Source: Pseudomonadota bacterium (GTDB taxonomy: Bacteria; Pseudomonadota; Gammaproteobacteria; Pseudomonadales; Moraxellaceae). Taken from it: DNA of 35,411 bases. The translations under genes were made by a program, and so were the position numbers. The notes beneath the pieces were generated by a model, which did not search any database, was not told the DNA's origin, and worked only from the letters and a program-made list of their open reading frames with translations. The DNA lies in assembly GCA_021804355.1 (NCBI GenBank), contig JAJZHP010000015.1, positions 1 through 35,411 of the forward strand, read 5' to 3'. Of this stretch, positions 20,376 through 30,169 are shown piece after piece (position 1 is the first letter of the stretch; every line of letters starts with the position of its first letter).

Positions 20376-20714
20376 CTAACTGCCTTCCTTTGCGTGATTG
20401 ATGCTGTATCGAGGTATCTCCACCACCAGATCTTCGCGCCCCATTCTAGCCTGACAGGACAAACGGGAGTCAGGCTCCAAACCCCAGGCCTGATCTAGCA
20501 AATCGGCTTCCAGGTCATCCATGTCAGTTAATGAGCTTCCGCCCTCTCGCACGATGACATGACACGTCGTGCAGGCACAGGCCCGGTCACAGGCATGTTC
20601 AATTTCTATATGCTGCCGCAAGGCTGCATCACAAATAGACTCCCCCTCATCCGCTTCGATCACAGCACCTTCCGGACAAATGTCCTGATGAGGAAGTATT
20701 ACAATCTGCGGCAT
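20376..20714 (-). CDS. fdx: ISC-type [2Fe-2S] ferredoxin
   Basis: Adrenodoxin-like ferredoxin supplying electrons for cluster assembly on IscU. Cluster ligands are in ACDRACACTTCHVIV (Cx5Cx2C) and the fourth in SRLSCQARMG. 112 residues is the usual size. It sits between hscA (22 bases) and iscX, with GGAG before the ATG. Confidence 0.96.
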   Translation of the reverse strand: MPQIVILPHQDICPEGAVIEADEGESICDAALRQHIEIEHACDRACACTTCHVIVREGGSSLTDMDDLEADLLDQAWGLEPDSRLSCQARMGREDLVVEIPRYSINHAKEGS

Positions 20715-20736
20715 GCCTTACACTCCTGTACCATGA

Positions 20737-22584
20737 TTAACGTTCCAGTTGATCAATACTTTGACCGGATAACGCCCTGCGTACCCCTGCATCCATACGT
20801 CTGGCAGCAAAGTCCTGACTGGATGCACTCAGTTGTTCTGTCAATGCCAGCACCTGGGGGCTTTTATTGTCAATGGCCACTCGCAGTTGCCGCATCTGCG
20901 CTTGCAATAACTGTCTTTGCTCCTGAACCAACAACAGGTCACCATCTTCAGCTAAAGCCGATGTGACGGCTTCCAGCAGACGTTCCGCTTCCACTCGCTG
21001 CTCAATCTGCTGTCTTTCCTGTTTATCCCGTTCCGCCTGCTCAAAAGCTGTACGCAACATCATCGTAATCTCTTCTTCACTGAGACCATACGAAGGTTTA
21101 ACACGCACTTCCTCACGCTGACCGGAAAGCGAATCCTGGGCAGAAACGGATAACAAGCCATCAGCATCTACCTGAAACGTCACAAGGACTTTCAAGGCCC
21201 CCGCTACCCTGGGGGGCAGACCGCGTAACTCAAACCGCGCCAGTGACCTGCAATCGTCAACTTTTTCCCGCTCGCCCTGCACGACATGAAAAGACATGGC
21301 TGTCTGCCCATCTCTGTAAGTCGTAAACTCCTGAGAACGGGCAGCGGGCAGGGTAGAGTTACGCGGTAAAAATTTCTCAACCAACCCCCCCATGGTCTCT
21401 AGCCCAAGAGACAGGGGCAATACATCCAACAACAACATTTCAACGTCAGGTTTATTACCCACGAGAATATCAGCTTGACGCGCTGCGCCCAACGCCACCA
21501 CACAATCTGGATCCAAATGGGTTAGAGGCTGACGCCCTAACCATTGGGCAACACGCTGCCTCACCAGGGGCATACGCGTTGAACCGCCCACCATGACCAC
21601 TTCACGAATATCGCTCACTTCCACGCCAGCATCTCGCATCGCTCGCCGAACACAGCGCAGACTTTTCTCTACCCAGGGAGCGGCGATCTCTTCGAGCATG
21701 GTTCGGGTCAGCTCTCCCTTCCACAGCCTTAAGACCAAAGCAACCGTCTCCTGATCTGATAGAGCATGCTTGGCTGCCCTGGCCGCCATGCGAAGCGCAA
21801 AAGACTCTTCGTCATCAAGATGCTCAATCCCTGACTGCGCCTGGACCCAGGCGACCAGAGCATGATCTATATCATCTCCACCTAATGCCGTATCTCCTGC
21901 TGTAGCCAGTACTTCGAAGATACCCTGCTGCAGTCGCAATACGGACACATCGAGCGTTCCGCCACCCAGGTCATAAACCAGATGCAGGCCTTCTGCACCA
22001 TGATCTAGGCCATAGGCGACAGCGGCCGCTGTCGGCTCACTCAACAGCCGCAATACCGTCAACCCTGCCAACCTCGCAGCGTCACGGGTAGCTTGGCGCT
22101 GGGCATCATCGAAATAAGCGGGGACCGTGATAACACAACCTACCGCAGGTCCGGACATGACTAGTTCAGCTCGCCTAGCCAGTACTTTCAGGATTTCAGC
22201 TGAAATTTCGACCGGAGATAACCACCCTGCCCGAGTTTTCAGGCGCAAAGCACCTTGCTGAACCTGCAATTCCTGTAACCATCGCCCCTGACCTTCCACT
22301 TCAGACAAAGAGCGTCCCATCAACCTCTTCACCGAGGCTATGACATTGACGGCATCGTAACCCGCGGCTTCAAGGGCTGTCTGACCCACCTCCATGCCAT
22401 GCTGCCCAACATGAACGACCGAAGGCAGCAGGACCTGACCTTGCTCATCGGGTATTACCTCAGGCCGCCCGTGCCTGACCGTCGCCACCAGGGAATGTGT
22501 AGTTCCTAAATCGATACCTATAGCCAGTCGGGGAGCGGAGCGTTCGCGCGCAGTCCCCGGCTCTGAAATCTGTAACAATGCCAT
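20737..22584 (-). CDS. hscA: Hsp70-type Fe-S chaperone HscA
   Basis: Specialised DnaK homologue that, with HscB, releases clusters from IscU. ATPase motifs [31 protein letters not shown] and [16 protein letters not shown] lie in the N-terminal ~380 residues. The substrate-binding domain follows ([30 protein letters not shown]), then a helical lid. 615 residues matches E. coli HscA (616). The ATG overlaps the hscB stop by one base (TGATG). Confidence 0.97.
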   Translation of the reverse strand: MALLQISEPGTARERSAPRLAIGIDLGTTHSLVATVRHGRPEVIPDEQGQVLLPSVVHVGQHGMEVGQTALEAAGYDAVNVIASVKRLMGRSLSEVEGQGRWLQELQVQQGALRLKTRAGWLSPVEISAEILKVLARRAELVMSGPAVGCVITVPAYFDDAQRQATRDAARLAGLTVLRLLSEPTAAAVAYGLDHGAEGLHLVYDLGGGTLDVSVLRLQQGIFEVLATAGDTALGGDDIDHALVAWVQAQSGIEHLDDEESFALRMAARAAKHALSDQETVALVLRLWKGELTRTMLEEIAAPWVEKSLRCVRRAMRDAGVEVSDIREVVMVGGSTRMPLVRQRVAQWLGRQPLTHLDPDCVVALGAARQADILVGNKPDVEMLLLDVLPLSLGLETMGGLVEKFLPRNSTLPAARSQEFTTYRDGQTAMSFHVVQGEREKVDDCRSLARFELRGLPPRVAGALKVLVTFQVDADGLLSVSAQDSLSGQREEVRVKPSYGLSEEEITMMLRTAFEQAERDKQERQQIEQRVEAERLLEAVTSALAEDGDLLLVQEQRQLLQAQMRQLRVAIDNKSPQVLALTEQLSASSQDFAARRMDAGVRRALSGQSIDQLER

Positions 22585-23087
22585 CAGGATTCCTCATCCA
22601 GTTGGTCAATACGTTGTTCTATTTCTTGCAATAGCCGGTGATAGAACTGCAAATGGGCATGACGGGAACGAGCATGAACAGCATTTACCTGAGTCAAAGC
22701 CTGTTCAAACTCCCTGGCCTCATGATCCATATCATGACGCAACTGTGCACGCAGAGCTTCAAATTGCCTTAATTGTTCAGCACTTTCCAAATGTTCGCGC
22801 CAAGCTATCTGCTGCATTAAAAACTCAGGGCTTAAATTCACCTCACCTTGATCCATACCCCGTAAAGCCAGCAAATGCCCCGCACGCAACACCGGAGAAC
22901 GTAACACTCTCCAGGCCTCATTGATATCAGAAGCCATAACCAAAGCACGATGCTGTTCTTCCGGGGAAAACCCGGCATAACGATCAGGATGATGCTGGGA
23001 CTGCAGCCGCTGATAAGCCTGCCGTACAGCCTGTTCATCGACAAAAAAGCTTTCGGGAAGATTAAACAGGTGAAAATAATTGAGCAT
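22584..23087 (-). CDS. hscB: J-domain co-chaperone HscB
   Basis: Binds IscU and stimulates HscA. The N-terminal J domain has the HPD motif ([14 protein letters not shown], about residue 33). The C-terminal three-helix domain for IscU binding follows ([27 protein letters not shown]). 167 residues is normal. It lies between iscA and hscA with 14-base and overlapping junctions. Confidence 0.96.
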   Translation of the reverse strand: MLNYFHLFNLPESFFVDEQAVRQAYQRLQSQHHPDRYAGFSPEEQHRALVMASDINEAWRVLRSPVLRAGHLLALRGMDQGEVNLSPEFLMQQIAWREHLESAEQLRQFEALRAQLRHDMDHEAREFEQALTQVNAVHARSRHAHLQFYHRLLQEIEQRIDQLDEES

Positions 23088-23101
23088 GCCACGCCTCGGG
23101 C

Positions 23102-23425
23102 TTAAACCGTAAAACTTTCACCACAACCACATTCACCAGTTTTGTTCGGGTTATTAAACTTAAATCCCGAGTTTAGTCCTTCCTGAACAAAATCCAGTTC
23201 CGTGCCATCCAGATACACCAGGCTTTTAGGATCCACAATAACTCGAACACCAAAGGACTCAAAACTTTGGTCTTCCGGATTACATACATCGACAAACTCT
23301 AAAATATAGGCCAAGCCCGAGCAACCGCTGGTTTTAATACCCAAACGTATACCTTCACCCTGCCCCCGCTCTTTTAAAGAGGCTGCTACATGCCGAGCAG
23401 CTGCTTCCGTCAGACTGATACCCAC
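23102..23425 (-). CDS. iscA: A-type Fe-S carrier IscA
   Basis: A-type carrier passing clusters or iron to client proteins. The three ligands are present: Cys in [10 protein letters not shown] and the pair in GECGCGESF at the end. 107 residues matches the family. The start is GTG at 23425, one base after the iscU stop, preceded by GGAGAG. Confidence 0.96.
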   Translation of the reverse strand: MGISLTEAAARHVAASLKERGQGEGIRLGIKTSGCSGLAYILEFVDVCNPEDQSFESFGVRVIVDPKSLVYLDGTELDFVQEGLNSGFKFNNPNKTGECGCGESFTV

Positions 23426-23426
23426 C

Positions 23427-23819
23427 TTACTCTCCCGTTACGGATTGCTTTTGTCGGTAATCAGCAACCGCCGCCCTGATGGCATCTTCTGCCAGCACCG
23501 AACAGTGTATCTTAACAGGCGGCAAAGCCAATTCTTCCGCAATATGTGTATTACGAATGGTCAGGGCCTCGTCCAAAGTCTTACCCTTAACCCATTCCGT
23601 GACCAAGGAACTCGAGGCAATGGCCGAACCACAACCATAGGTCTTGAACTTGGCATCCTCAATGACACCCTCGCCGTTGACCTTGATTTGCAAACGCATC
23701 ACATCGCCACAGGCAGGAGCCCCTACCATCCCTGTCCCCACGGCCAGATCTTCTTTCTCTAGACTGCCCACATTACGGGGATTTTCATAATGATCCAATA
23801 CTTTTTCGCTGTAGGCCAT
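23427..23819 (-). CDS. iscU: Fe-S cluster scaffold IscU
   Basis: Scaffold on which IscS sulfur and iron form [2Fe-2S] clusters. Cluster Cys residues appear in [21 protein letters not shown] and [12 protein letters not shown]. The HscA recognition motif LPPVK directly precedes the last Cys. A strong GGAGG precedes the ATG, and 18 bases separate it from iscS. Confidence 0.97.
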   Translation of the reverse strand: MAYSEKVLDHYENPRNVGSLEKEDLAVGTGMVGAPACGDVMRLQIKVNGEGVIEDAKFKTYGCGSAIASSSLVTEWVKGKTLDEALTIRNTHIAEELALPPVKIHCSVLAEDAIRAAVADYRQKQSVTGE

Positions 23820-23837
23820 GATGGCACCTCCACCAAT

Positions 23838-25061
23838 TCAATGAGCAACCCATGCAACCGATTTTAAATCGACGCCTTCTTTGTACATATCCCACAGCGG
23901 AGACAACTCACGCAACCGACTAACGGCGTGCCGCACATGACCTATAACCTGATCAATATCTGCCTCTGTGGTAAATCTTCCTAAACTAAAACGTATGGAG
24001 CTATGCGCCATCTCATCCGACAACCCGAGAGCACGCAAGACATAGGAAGGTTCAAGACTGGCCGATGTACAGGCTGAACCTGATGATACAGCCATATCCT
24101 TAAGCGCCATGATCAACGATTCGCCCTCGACAAAATTAAAACTGATATTGGCCAGCCCCGCTATACGTTGTAGCGGATCCCCGTTAAGGAATACTTGCTC
24201 CAAAGACTGAAGCCCTTGCCAGAGACGTTGTCGTAATAATAGCAACCGCGCCTGCTCAGTTTGCATTTCCAGCCCAGCCAAGCGAAAGGCTTCACCCATA
24301 CCTACGATTTGATGGGTCGGCAGGGTTCCTGACCGCATGCCGCGCTCATGACCACCACCATGAATTTGTGCCTCAATACGCACGCGCGGCTTGCGACGCA
24401 CGTAAAGCGCTCCCACCCCCTTCGGGCCATAGGTCTTGTGGGCAGAAAAACTCATTAAATCAACAGGCAAAGCCTGCAGATCAATAGCAACTTTGCCCGT
24501 AGCCTGAGCCGCATCCACATGCAAAAGTATGCCCCGAGCACGGGTCAACTGACCTATAGTGGCTACATCAGTCAGTGTGCCTATCTCATTGTTGACCAGC
24601 ATCAGCGACACCAGGATGGTATCTGCACGCAAAGCCTGCTCAACAGCAGCTGCGTGTACCAATCCCGTACCCGGCTCAGGGTCCAGATAAGTGACTTCGT
24701 AACCTTCGCGCTCCAGCTGACGGCAAGTATCCAGCACCGCCTTGTGCTCAATACGTGAGGTCACTATATGCTTACCCTTACCATGATAAAAGTGCGCAGC
24801 ACCCTTGATAGCTAAGTTATTGGACTCTGTCGCCCCCGAGGTCCAGACAATTTCCCGCGGATCTGCATTGACCAAAGACGCCACCAATTCCCTGGCTTCT
24901 TCCACCGCTTCTTCTGCTTTCCAGCCATAAACATGCGAGCGCGAGGCTGGATTGCCAAAGTTTCCATCCAGCGTCAGACAATTCATCATTTTAGCGGCAA
25001 CACGAGGATCGACAGGCGTAGTAGCCGCATAATCCAGATAGACAGGCTTATTTGTAACCAT
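23838..25061 (-). CDS. iscS: Cysteine desulfurase IscS
   Basis: PLP enzyme that takes sulfur from cysteine for Fe-S clusters and thio-modified tRNA. The PLP lysine is in [13 protein letters not shown] and the catalytic Cys loop is [21 protein letters not shown]. The N-terminus [15 protein letters not shown] is canonical. 407 residues is close to E. coli IscS (404). It lies 44 bases after iscR. Confidence 0.97.
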   Translation of the reverse strand: MVTNKPVYLDYAATTPVDPRVAAKMMNCLTLDGNFGNPASRSHVYGWKAEEAVEEARELVASLVNADPREIVWTSGATESNNLAIKGAAHFYHGKGKHIVTSRIEHKAVLDTCRQLEREGYEVTYLDPEPGTGLVHAAAVEQALRADTILVSLMLVNNEIGTLTDVATIGQLTRARGILLHVDAAQATGKVAIDLQALPVDLMSFSAHKTYGPKGVGALYVRRKPRVRIEAQIHGGGHERGMRSGTLPTHQIVGMGEAFRLAGLEMQTEQARLLLLRQRLWQGLQSLEQVFLNGDPLQRIAGLANISFNFVEGESLIMALKDMAVSSGSACTSASLEPSYVLRALGLSDEMAHSSIRFSLGRFTTEADIDQVIGHVRHAVSRLRELSPLWDMYKEGVDLKSVAWVAH

Positions 25062-25105
25062 GAATGACTCCCAACGACCAGATAGCGAAATGCGCTACCT
25101 GACGG

Positions 25106-25594
25106 TTAACCTTGAATGAGCGTCAGACGCGACGAATCAACGTCTGGCTTGCTAATTTGCCGGGCCAGCTGACGCTCAGCCACCACCTTGATCTCATGAC
25201 TATCTACCAGCTGCTGCAAGCTGATAGCCGATAAAAAACCATGAATCTGCCTGCTGAGATCCATCCATAATTCATGGGTCAGGCAGGTCAAACCTTCTTG
25301 GCAGTCACCTTGACCACCACAACGCGTCGCGTCAACAGACTCATCAACAGCATCAATGATTTCTGAAATAACGATAGAAACGCCCGGCCTGCTCAACTGG
25401 TAACCACCACCAGGACCACGCACACTACCTACCAAATCAGCTCGTCGCAATCGCGCGAACAGTTGTTCAAGATAAGAGACCGAGATCGACTGCCTCTCCG
25501 ATATATCAGCAAGACTGACAGGGCCATAGCTCCCGTGCAATGCCAGATCCAGCATAGCAGTCACTGCATATCGCCCCTTCGTTGTCAGACGCAT
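25106..25594 (-). CDS. iscR: Fe-S sensing regulator IscR
   Basis: Rrf2-family regulator that represses the isc operon when it carries a [2Fe-2S] cluster. The winged helix spans about 1-80 ([50 protein letters not shown]). Ligand cysteines are in [15 protein letters not shown], with His nearby in LTHELW. GGAGG precedes the ATG. A matching operator sits just upstream at 25637-25661, indicating autoregulation. Confidence 0.97.
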   Translation of the reverse strand: MRLTTKGRYAVTAMLDLALHGSYGPVSLADISERQSISVSYLEQLFARLRRADLVGSVRGPGGGYQLSRPGVSIVISEIIDAVDESVDATRCGGQGDCQEGLTCLTHELWMDLSRQIHGFLSAISLQQLVDSHEIKVVAERQLARQISKPDVDSSRLTLIQG

Positions 25595-25636
25595 GACAAC
25601 CCCTCCATCTTCATAAACTCATGTGGATACCATGCC

Positions 25637-25661
25637 ATAACCTACTAATTTAGTCAAGTTT
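25637..25661 (-). promoter_or_regulatory. IscR type 1 binding site at the iscR promoter
   Basis: Read on the minus strand, the 25-base site contains CTTGACTAAATTAGT and ends GGTTAT. Compared with the type 1 IscR consensus (ATASYYGACTRWWWYAGTCRRSTAT) I count 22 of 25 matching positions. The embedded TTGACT could be the -35 hexamer, as in E. coli. No convincing -10 is seen at 17-19 bases. The site overlaps the last codons and stop (TAA, 25652-25650) of cysE. Confidence 0.7.
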
Positions 25662-26429
25662 AGGCGCGTCATCACGCACTACCGCAAAATCCTCTGAATT
25701 CAACGCTGGAGGGACTTCATCATTAAAATCTCTGCATAATCCTTGCAGTGCCTGACACATGGCATCCATACGCCTGTCGGTAGCCTGCATATGATCCAGC
25801 AAAGACCGTATGGCAATAACTACAGGGTCTGGCATATCCGCTGCCGCACCATAAGCCTGAAAGCCAATACGACGCGCATAATCCAGTCTCGCCTGCTCGT
25901 GAGGGTCTCCGGACTTCAGGATGATTCTGCCTGGATTGCCCACTACAGTCGCCCCCTCGGGGACTGCTTTGGTCACCACAGAGTTAGATCCAATACGGGC
26001 CGCCGCACCGACAATGATCGGCCCCAAGACTTTTGCGCCCGCTCCCACCACCACCCCGTTTTGCAGGGTAGGGTGTCGCTTACCCTTGTTCCAGCTGGTA
26101 CCGCCCAGGGTAACGCCGTGATAAAGCGTCACATCATCGCCAATCTCAGCTGTTTCACCTATCACGACGCCCATGCCATGATCAATAAAACAACGACGAC
26201 CTATACGAGCACCCGGGTGAATCTCTATGCCCGTCAAAAACCTTGATACCGTGGACAACCAGCGCGCGAGACCCAGCAATCTCCATTGCCATAGGCGATG
26301 TGCCATACGATGAAAAATCAAAGCATGAATACCCGGATAATTGAGTAAAATCTCCAAGGTATTACGAGCCGCCGGGTCACGATCAAACACCGAAGCGACA
26401 TCTTCACGTAATTCGCGCCATAGACTCAT
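25650..26429 (-). CDS. cysE: Serine O-acetyltransferase
   Basis: Makes O-acetylserine, the direct precursor of cysteine. An N-terminal helical domain ([32 protein letters not shown]) precedes a left-handed beta-helix of hexapeptide repeats ([63 protein letters not shown]). The catalytic His is in IDHGMGVV. 259 residues. Cysteine feeds IscS encoded next. The strong AAGGGGG precedes the ATG, which is 10 bases after trmJ. Confidence 0.94.
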   Translation of the reverse strand: MSLWRELREDVASVFDRDPAARNTLEILLNYPGIHALIFHRMAHRLWQWRLLGLARWLSTVSRFLTGIEIHPGARIGRRCFIDHGMGVVIGETAEIGDDVTLYHGVTLGGTSWNKGKRHPTLQNGVVVGAGAKVLGPIIVGAAARIGSNSVVTKAVPEGATVVGNPGRIILKSGDPHEQARLDYARRIGFQAYGAAADMPDPVVIAIRSLLDHMQATDRRMDAMCQALQGLCRDFNDEVPPALNSEDFAVVRDDAPKLD

Positions 26430-26439
26430 GCCGACCCCC

Positions 26440-27204
26440 TTAATCTTTCACCTGACGACCCAGCTGATGCTGAATATCCTTCAACATTCCGCGCATCATG
26501 TTATGTTCCATCCTATCCATACGAATACGACTGAACATACGCTTGACGCGGACCATTAACTGACGCGGATTCTCAGCAGACAAAAAACCTATCTGTATCA
26601 GCACTTGCTCAAAATGTTCGTAAAAAAGCTGCATCTCAGCCCCGCTTACCAAGTCTTCATCCCAACGCGCTTCGCCTAAAGGCATACGCGCTGATGCCTC
26701 AATACCCTCACCTTGTTGATGGGCATGCGCCATGCGCAACTCATAGGCCAGGACCTGTAAGGCTGCCGCCACATTCAGGACACCATACTCAGGATTGGAG
26801 GGAATACTGACGTGATACTGACATAGATGCAGCTCTTCATTGGTGAGCCCTCTATCCTCACGCCCAAATACGATGGCCACCTCGCGAAACTCAGATTCTT
26901 GCGCCAGTAAAGCCGCTCCCTGACGAGCCTCTAGATGAGGCCAGGGGATATGCCGCTGCCTAGCGCTGGCTGCTACCGCCAGCGAAGTATCTGCCAAGGC
27001 TTCTTCAAGACTACCCACGACCCGCGCTGTTGCCAATAAATCAGCAGCACCTGAGGCCATCGCTGTAGCCTCAGCATGAGGAAACAGCTTAGGGGTCACC
27101 AGAAAAAGCTGAGATAATCCCATGGTTTTCATGGCTCGAGCTGCAGCACCAATATTCCCTGGATGCGTGGTCTGAACCAGCACCACACGAATTCTGTCCA
27201 GCAT
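26440..27204 (-). CDS. trmJ: tRNA (cytidine/uridine-2'-O-)-methyltransferase TrmJ
   Basis: SPOUT-class enzyme that methylates the 2'-OH of residue 32 in certain tRNAs. The N-terminal half has [32 protein letters not shown]. The SAM knot motifs are [17 protein letters not shown] and [26 protein letters not shown]. The C-terminal extension typical of TrmJ follows (about 165-254). GGAG precedes the ATG. It is the first gene of the minus-strand trmJ-cysE run and diverges from suhB. Confidence 0.95.
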   Translation of the reverse strand: MLDRIRVVLVQTTHPGNIGAAARAMKTMGLSQLFLVTPKLFPHAEATAMASGAADLLATARVVGSLEEALADTSLAVAASARQRHIPWPHLEARQGAALLAQESEFREVAIVFGREDRGLTNEELHLCQYHVSIPSNPEYGVLNVAAALQVLAYELRMAHAHQQGEGIEASARMPLGEARWDEDLVSGAEMQLFYEHFEQVLIQIGFLSAENPRQLMVRVKRMFSRIRMDRMEHNMMRGMLKDIQHQLGRQVKD

Positions 27205-27329
27205 GGCATCTCCATCAGCTCACTCATATTAAGCGCACTATGTTACCACCATCATCGTTGGGGAAGCATTCCTTAGCATAGAATCTGTTATCATGAGGGT
27301 ATTCGCTTCTACATCAGGTTCTTTTTTCC

Positions 27330-28121
27330 ATGCAGCCTACCCTTAATATGGCTCTACGAGCCGTACGCTCTGCCGGCGAGACCATTGCCCGCGCTTACGA
27401 ACGACGTGAAAGTTTCGAAGTTATCCAGAAAGGCGTACACGACTACGTTACCGAGATAGATCGCAAAGTAGAACAGATGATTTTTCAGCACTTGCGTCAG
27501 ACTTACCCGGAACATGGGTTCCTCGGCGAGGAAAGCGGCTCATCTAATACGAACAGTGAATTTCAGTGGATTCTCGATCCTCTCGATGGCACCACCAACT
27601 TCATTCATGGTTTTCCGCAATTTGCCATCAGCCTGGCCCTGAAAGTCAAAGGGGTAACTGAAGTCGCTATCGTTTATGACCCCTTACGGCGTGAAGAGTT
27701 CACCGCTGTTCGAGGCCGAGGAGCCAAGCTCAATAATCAGCGACTTCGCGTCAGTGCTGCAAAAGGGCTACAGGACTCGCTGATAGGCACAGGCTTCCCA
27801 TTCCGGCCTGAACAAATGTCGGGCATGGACCGCTACCTCACGAGCTTTAAAGAAATTGCCGCGCAGAGCGCTGGTTTACGTCGCGCTGGAGCTGCTGCCC
27901 TGGACTTGGCTTATGTAGCAGCGGGCAGACTGGACGGATTTTGGGAATCAGGTTTATCTATTTGGGATATGGCTGCTGGTGACCTGCTGATCCGTGAGGC
28001 GGGCGGTCTGGTCACCGACCATCAGGGAGGTTTGGGTTATTTGAATAATGGTCAAATCGTGGCTGGCCCTCCCAAGGTCGTCAAAGCATTGCTTACTATT
28101 CTGGCTTCAAGCGCTGCCTGA
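27330..28121 (+). CDS. suhB: Inositol monophosphatase family protein SuhB
   Basis: Mg-dependent phosphatase; in E. coli SuhB also joins the rRNA antitermination complex. Family motifs are GEESG, ILDPLDGTTNFIHGFPQFAISLAL and the C-terminal SIWDMAAGDLLIREAGG. 263 residues. The Shine-Dalgarno is weak (AGG, 11 bases before the ATG). The 125-base divergent gap to trmJ has no clear promoter beyond a TATCAT at 27289-27294. The 3' end overlaps the convergent diguanylate cyclase gene by 15 bases. Confidence 0.95.
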   Translation: MQPTLNMALRAVRSAGETIARAYERRESFEVIQKGVHDYVTEIDRKVEQMIFQHLRQTYPEHGFLGEESGSSNTNSEFQWILDPLDGTTNFIHGFPQFAISLALKVKGVTEVAIVYDPLRREEFTAVRGRGAKLNNQRLRVSAAKGLQDSLIGTGFPFRPEQMSGMDRYLTSFKEIAAQSAGLRRAGAAALDLAYVAAGRLDGFWESGLSIWDMAAGDLLIREAGGLVTDHQGGLGYLNNGQIVAGPPKVVKALLTILASSAA

Positions 28122-28125
28122 AGCC
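28103..28125. terminator. Hairpin spanning both stop codons of convergent suhB and the GGDEF gene
   Basis: GGCTTCA (28103-28109) and TGAAGCC (28119-28125) pair around a 9-base loop. The suhB TGA (28119-28121) and the opposing stop (28107-28109) both lie within the stem. It could act as a bidirectional terminator, though no T-run follows on either side. Confidence 0.4.
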
Positions 28126-29093
28126 TCTACCTCCGGGGTGTACAGGGTCACCAAATTACGCCCCCCTTCTTTGGATCGGTACAAGGACTTATCTGCACGT
28201 TCTATCCATGCCTTGGTGTCCTCTACGCCAAGAACAACGGGCGCCACACCCAAGCTAATGGTGTAACGAATTTCAACACCTTCGTGCAGTACCGTTTTCT
28301 TCTCAATATCTGCACGCAGACGCTCAGCAAATATCATGGCTCCTTCTGCATCTGCACCCACGAGTATGGCGGTAAACTCTTCTCCGCCATAGCGACCTCC
28401 TATATCCGTCTCTCGCAACTGCTGCCGCAATGCTGAAGCGGTCACCCGAATGACTTCATCACCTGCTTGATGACCATAGGTATCATTGACACGTTTAAAG
28501 TGATCAATATCAAACATAACCAAGGTGGCTTGCAAACTCTGGTTACGCTGCCAGCGTTTAAACTCTCGAACCAGACATTCTTCCCAATAACCCCGGTTGT
28601 AAAGCTGCGTCAAACGATCTGTCCGGCTTAGCCGTTCCAGTTCCTGATTCGCCGTCATGAGCGCCTTGCGACTAACCGCCACATCGGTAACGTCATAGAC
28701 CATCACACCCATATGTTTGACTTCCCCGTTCACTGAAGTCAGGGGAATCATGCTGACATTCTGGTACATAAAATCTGAACGTCCCGTAATGGGACGATAA
28801 TTGGAGAAGCGAAATATGTAAGGCCGTTGCTCCCAATTCGTATAGACCTGCGTTTTCAACAAAAAGACCGAGCGAGTTTTTTGTCTAAACCAGCCTTCTT
28901 GTACATCGGGGAAAACTTCGAATAAGGACCTGCCCTGGACAGATCGAGCTTGTTTGCCGCTGTGATTTTCCATAAAGGAATTCCACAGACATACGTGATA
29001 ATTTTCATCTAGCACCAGCAAACCAACATCGAGGGTTTGCAACAAACCCATCATCCAATGGAACTCTTGAAGGTCTATGCTGCTATGGTTCAT
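28107..29093 (-). CDS. PAS-GGDEF diguanylate cyclase
   Basis: Predicted to make cyclic di-GMP from two GTP. An N-terminal PAS domain spans about 15-140 (GLLQTLDVGLLVLDENYHVCLWNSFMENHSG). A short coiled linker follows, then the GGDEF domain (about 155-315). Metal and base contacts are in MFDIDHFKRVNDTYGHQAGD. The active site is GGEEF (236-240), with an intact inhibitory RxxD (RETD, 227-230) five residues before, so product feedback is expected. There is no signal peptide or membrane segment. The ATG overlaps the stop of the upstream response regulator (ATGA), so they are coupled; the regulator may control this enzyme. Confidence 0.92.
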   Translation of the reverse strand: MNHSSIDLQEFHWMMGLLQTLDVGLLVLDENYHVCLWNSFMENHSGKQARSVQGRSLFEVFPDVQEGWFRQKTRSVFLLKTQVYTNWEQRPYIFRFSNYRPITGRSDFMYQNVSMIPLTSVNGEVKHMGVMVYDVTDVAVSRKALMTANQELERLSRTDRLTQLYNRGYWEECLVREFKRWQRNQSLQATLVMFDIDHFKRVNDTYGHQAGDEVIRVTASALRQQLRETDIGGRYGGEEFTAILVGADAEGAMIFAERLRADIEKKTVLHEGVEIRYTISLGVAPVVLGVEDTKAWIERADKSLYRSKEGGRNLVTLYTPEVEASGSA

Positions 29094-30100
29094 GCAACCT
29101 CCACCAGATAACCAGCCTTACGCTGCAGCACAGGCAAAGACTCCTCCGTAAACAATAAAAGTAAATCACACCGGATATTATGACCTTCAATCACATAACT
29201 GATTTCTATGGCCAGCGTACGCTGCCATCGACTGGCGTTATGTTTAAACAAATCGGCAAAATCAAGATGACGCCCCAAAATTACCGGATGACTGCTACTA
29301 AAGGCCACATCCAGCTGCTCTGACAACCCTTTAGCGAAGGCTCCAATCAGAATACTGGCAACATCCATGACCATTTCAGCTTCAAGCGTTGGCGTCAACT
29401 CTTCCTGATAGCCCAGCAAATCAGCAATTTCGCGGTAGGACGAATCATGCACAATCAACAAGCCCTCGCCGCGTATACCTTCCCCGATCAAACCCTGACA
29501 AACAGCCGAAAACGTATCTTGTCGGGCGGCTAAGGCCAGAGCCATTTGTAGTTCGCTGACCTCCAGAACATTAACCTTGGGAATAGGCAACTCGACAAAA
29601 ACTTGCAGCAACTCAGCCAGCAAGGCTGCAGCGCGTCCCATGGCTACGTTGGCTACCTCCCGCAAAGCATCAAAGCCCTGCGGCGTTGTTGCCTTGGTGT
29701 CAATGGTTAAGGGCGGTGTCCACTCGCCACGCAAGCTAAATAACCCAAACTGCTCCTGAATCTGATCAAGCCGCTCCTTGCTTACTGGCTTTTTAATAAA
29801 GTCATAAGCTCCGAGTTTTCGGGTACGATCAACGGCTTCCGCCTGTATGTCTCCTGAAACAACAACCACGATGACAGGAAGATCGCAGCGCTGAATTTCC
29901 TCCAGAGTTTCATAGCCATCTTTGACCGGCATATTGAGGTCAAGAAACATAACATCGACGCCTCCAGTCTGGATTTTCTCCAGAGCCTCAGCACCATTGC
30001 CAGCAAAATCCACCACAATATCCCAAGTTTCAGGCAGTGCTTTCGCCAACTGCTTGCGTGCCATGGCAGAATCATCGCATATTAAAACATGACAGCTCAT
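29090..30100 (-). CDS. Response regulator: receiver domain plus CheC/CheX-like domain
   Basis: The receiver domain (about 1-120) has the acidic pair D9/D10, phospho-acceptor D54 in VMFLDLNMPVKDGY, S82 and K104 (FIKKP). The C-terminal half (about 140-330) resembles CheC/CheX/FliY phosphatases. The first motif DxxxExxNx22P is intact (D144, E148, N151, P174); the second copy is degenerate (EMVMDVASILIG, no Asn in place). It may dephosphorylate its own or another receiver. The frame is open to 30166, but GAGGTG five bases before the ATG at 30100 and the fit to receiver starts decide for 30100 (336 residues). No DNA-binding domain. It is followed by a diguanylate cyclase overlapping by four bases. 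Confidence 0.85.
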   Translation of the reverse strand: MSCHVLICDDSAMARKQLAKALPETWDIVVDFAGNGAEALEKIQTGGVDVMFLDLNMPVKDGYETLEEIQRCDLPVIVVVVSGDIQAEAVDRTRKLGAYDFIKKPVSKERLDQIQEQFGLFSLRGEWTPPLTIDTKATTPQGFDALREVANVAMGRAAALLAELLQVFVELPIPKVNVLEVSELQMALALAARQDTFSAVCQGLIGEGIRGEGLLIVHDSSYREIADLLGYQEELTPTLEAEMVMDVASILIGAFAKGLSEQLDVAFSSSHPVILGRHLDFADLFKHNASRWQRTLAIEISYVIEGHNIRCDLLLLFTEESLPVLQRKAGYLVEVA

Positions 30101-30169
30101 GCCCACCTCAATTGCATAGATCTTTGCATTCCCTCCAGTTAAGACGAAGAAGCCCGTTATCTCCACCTT

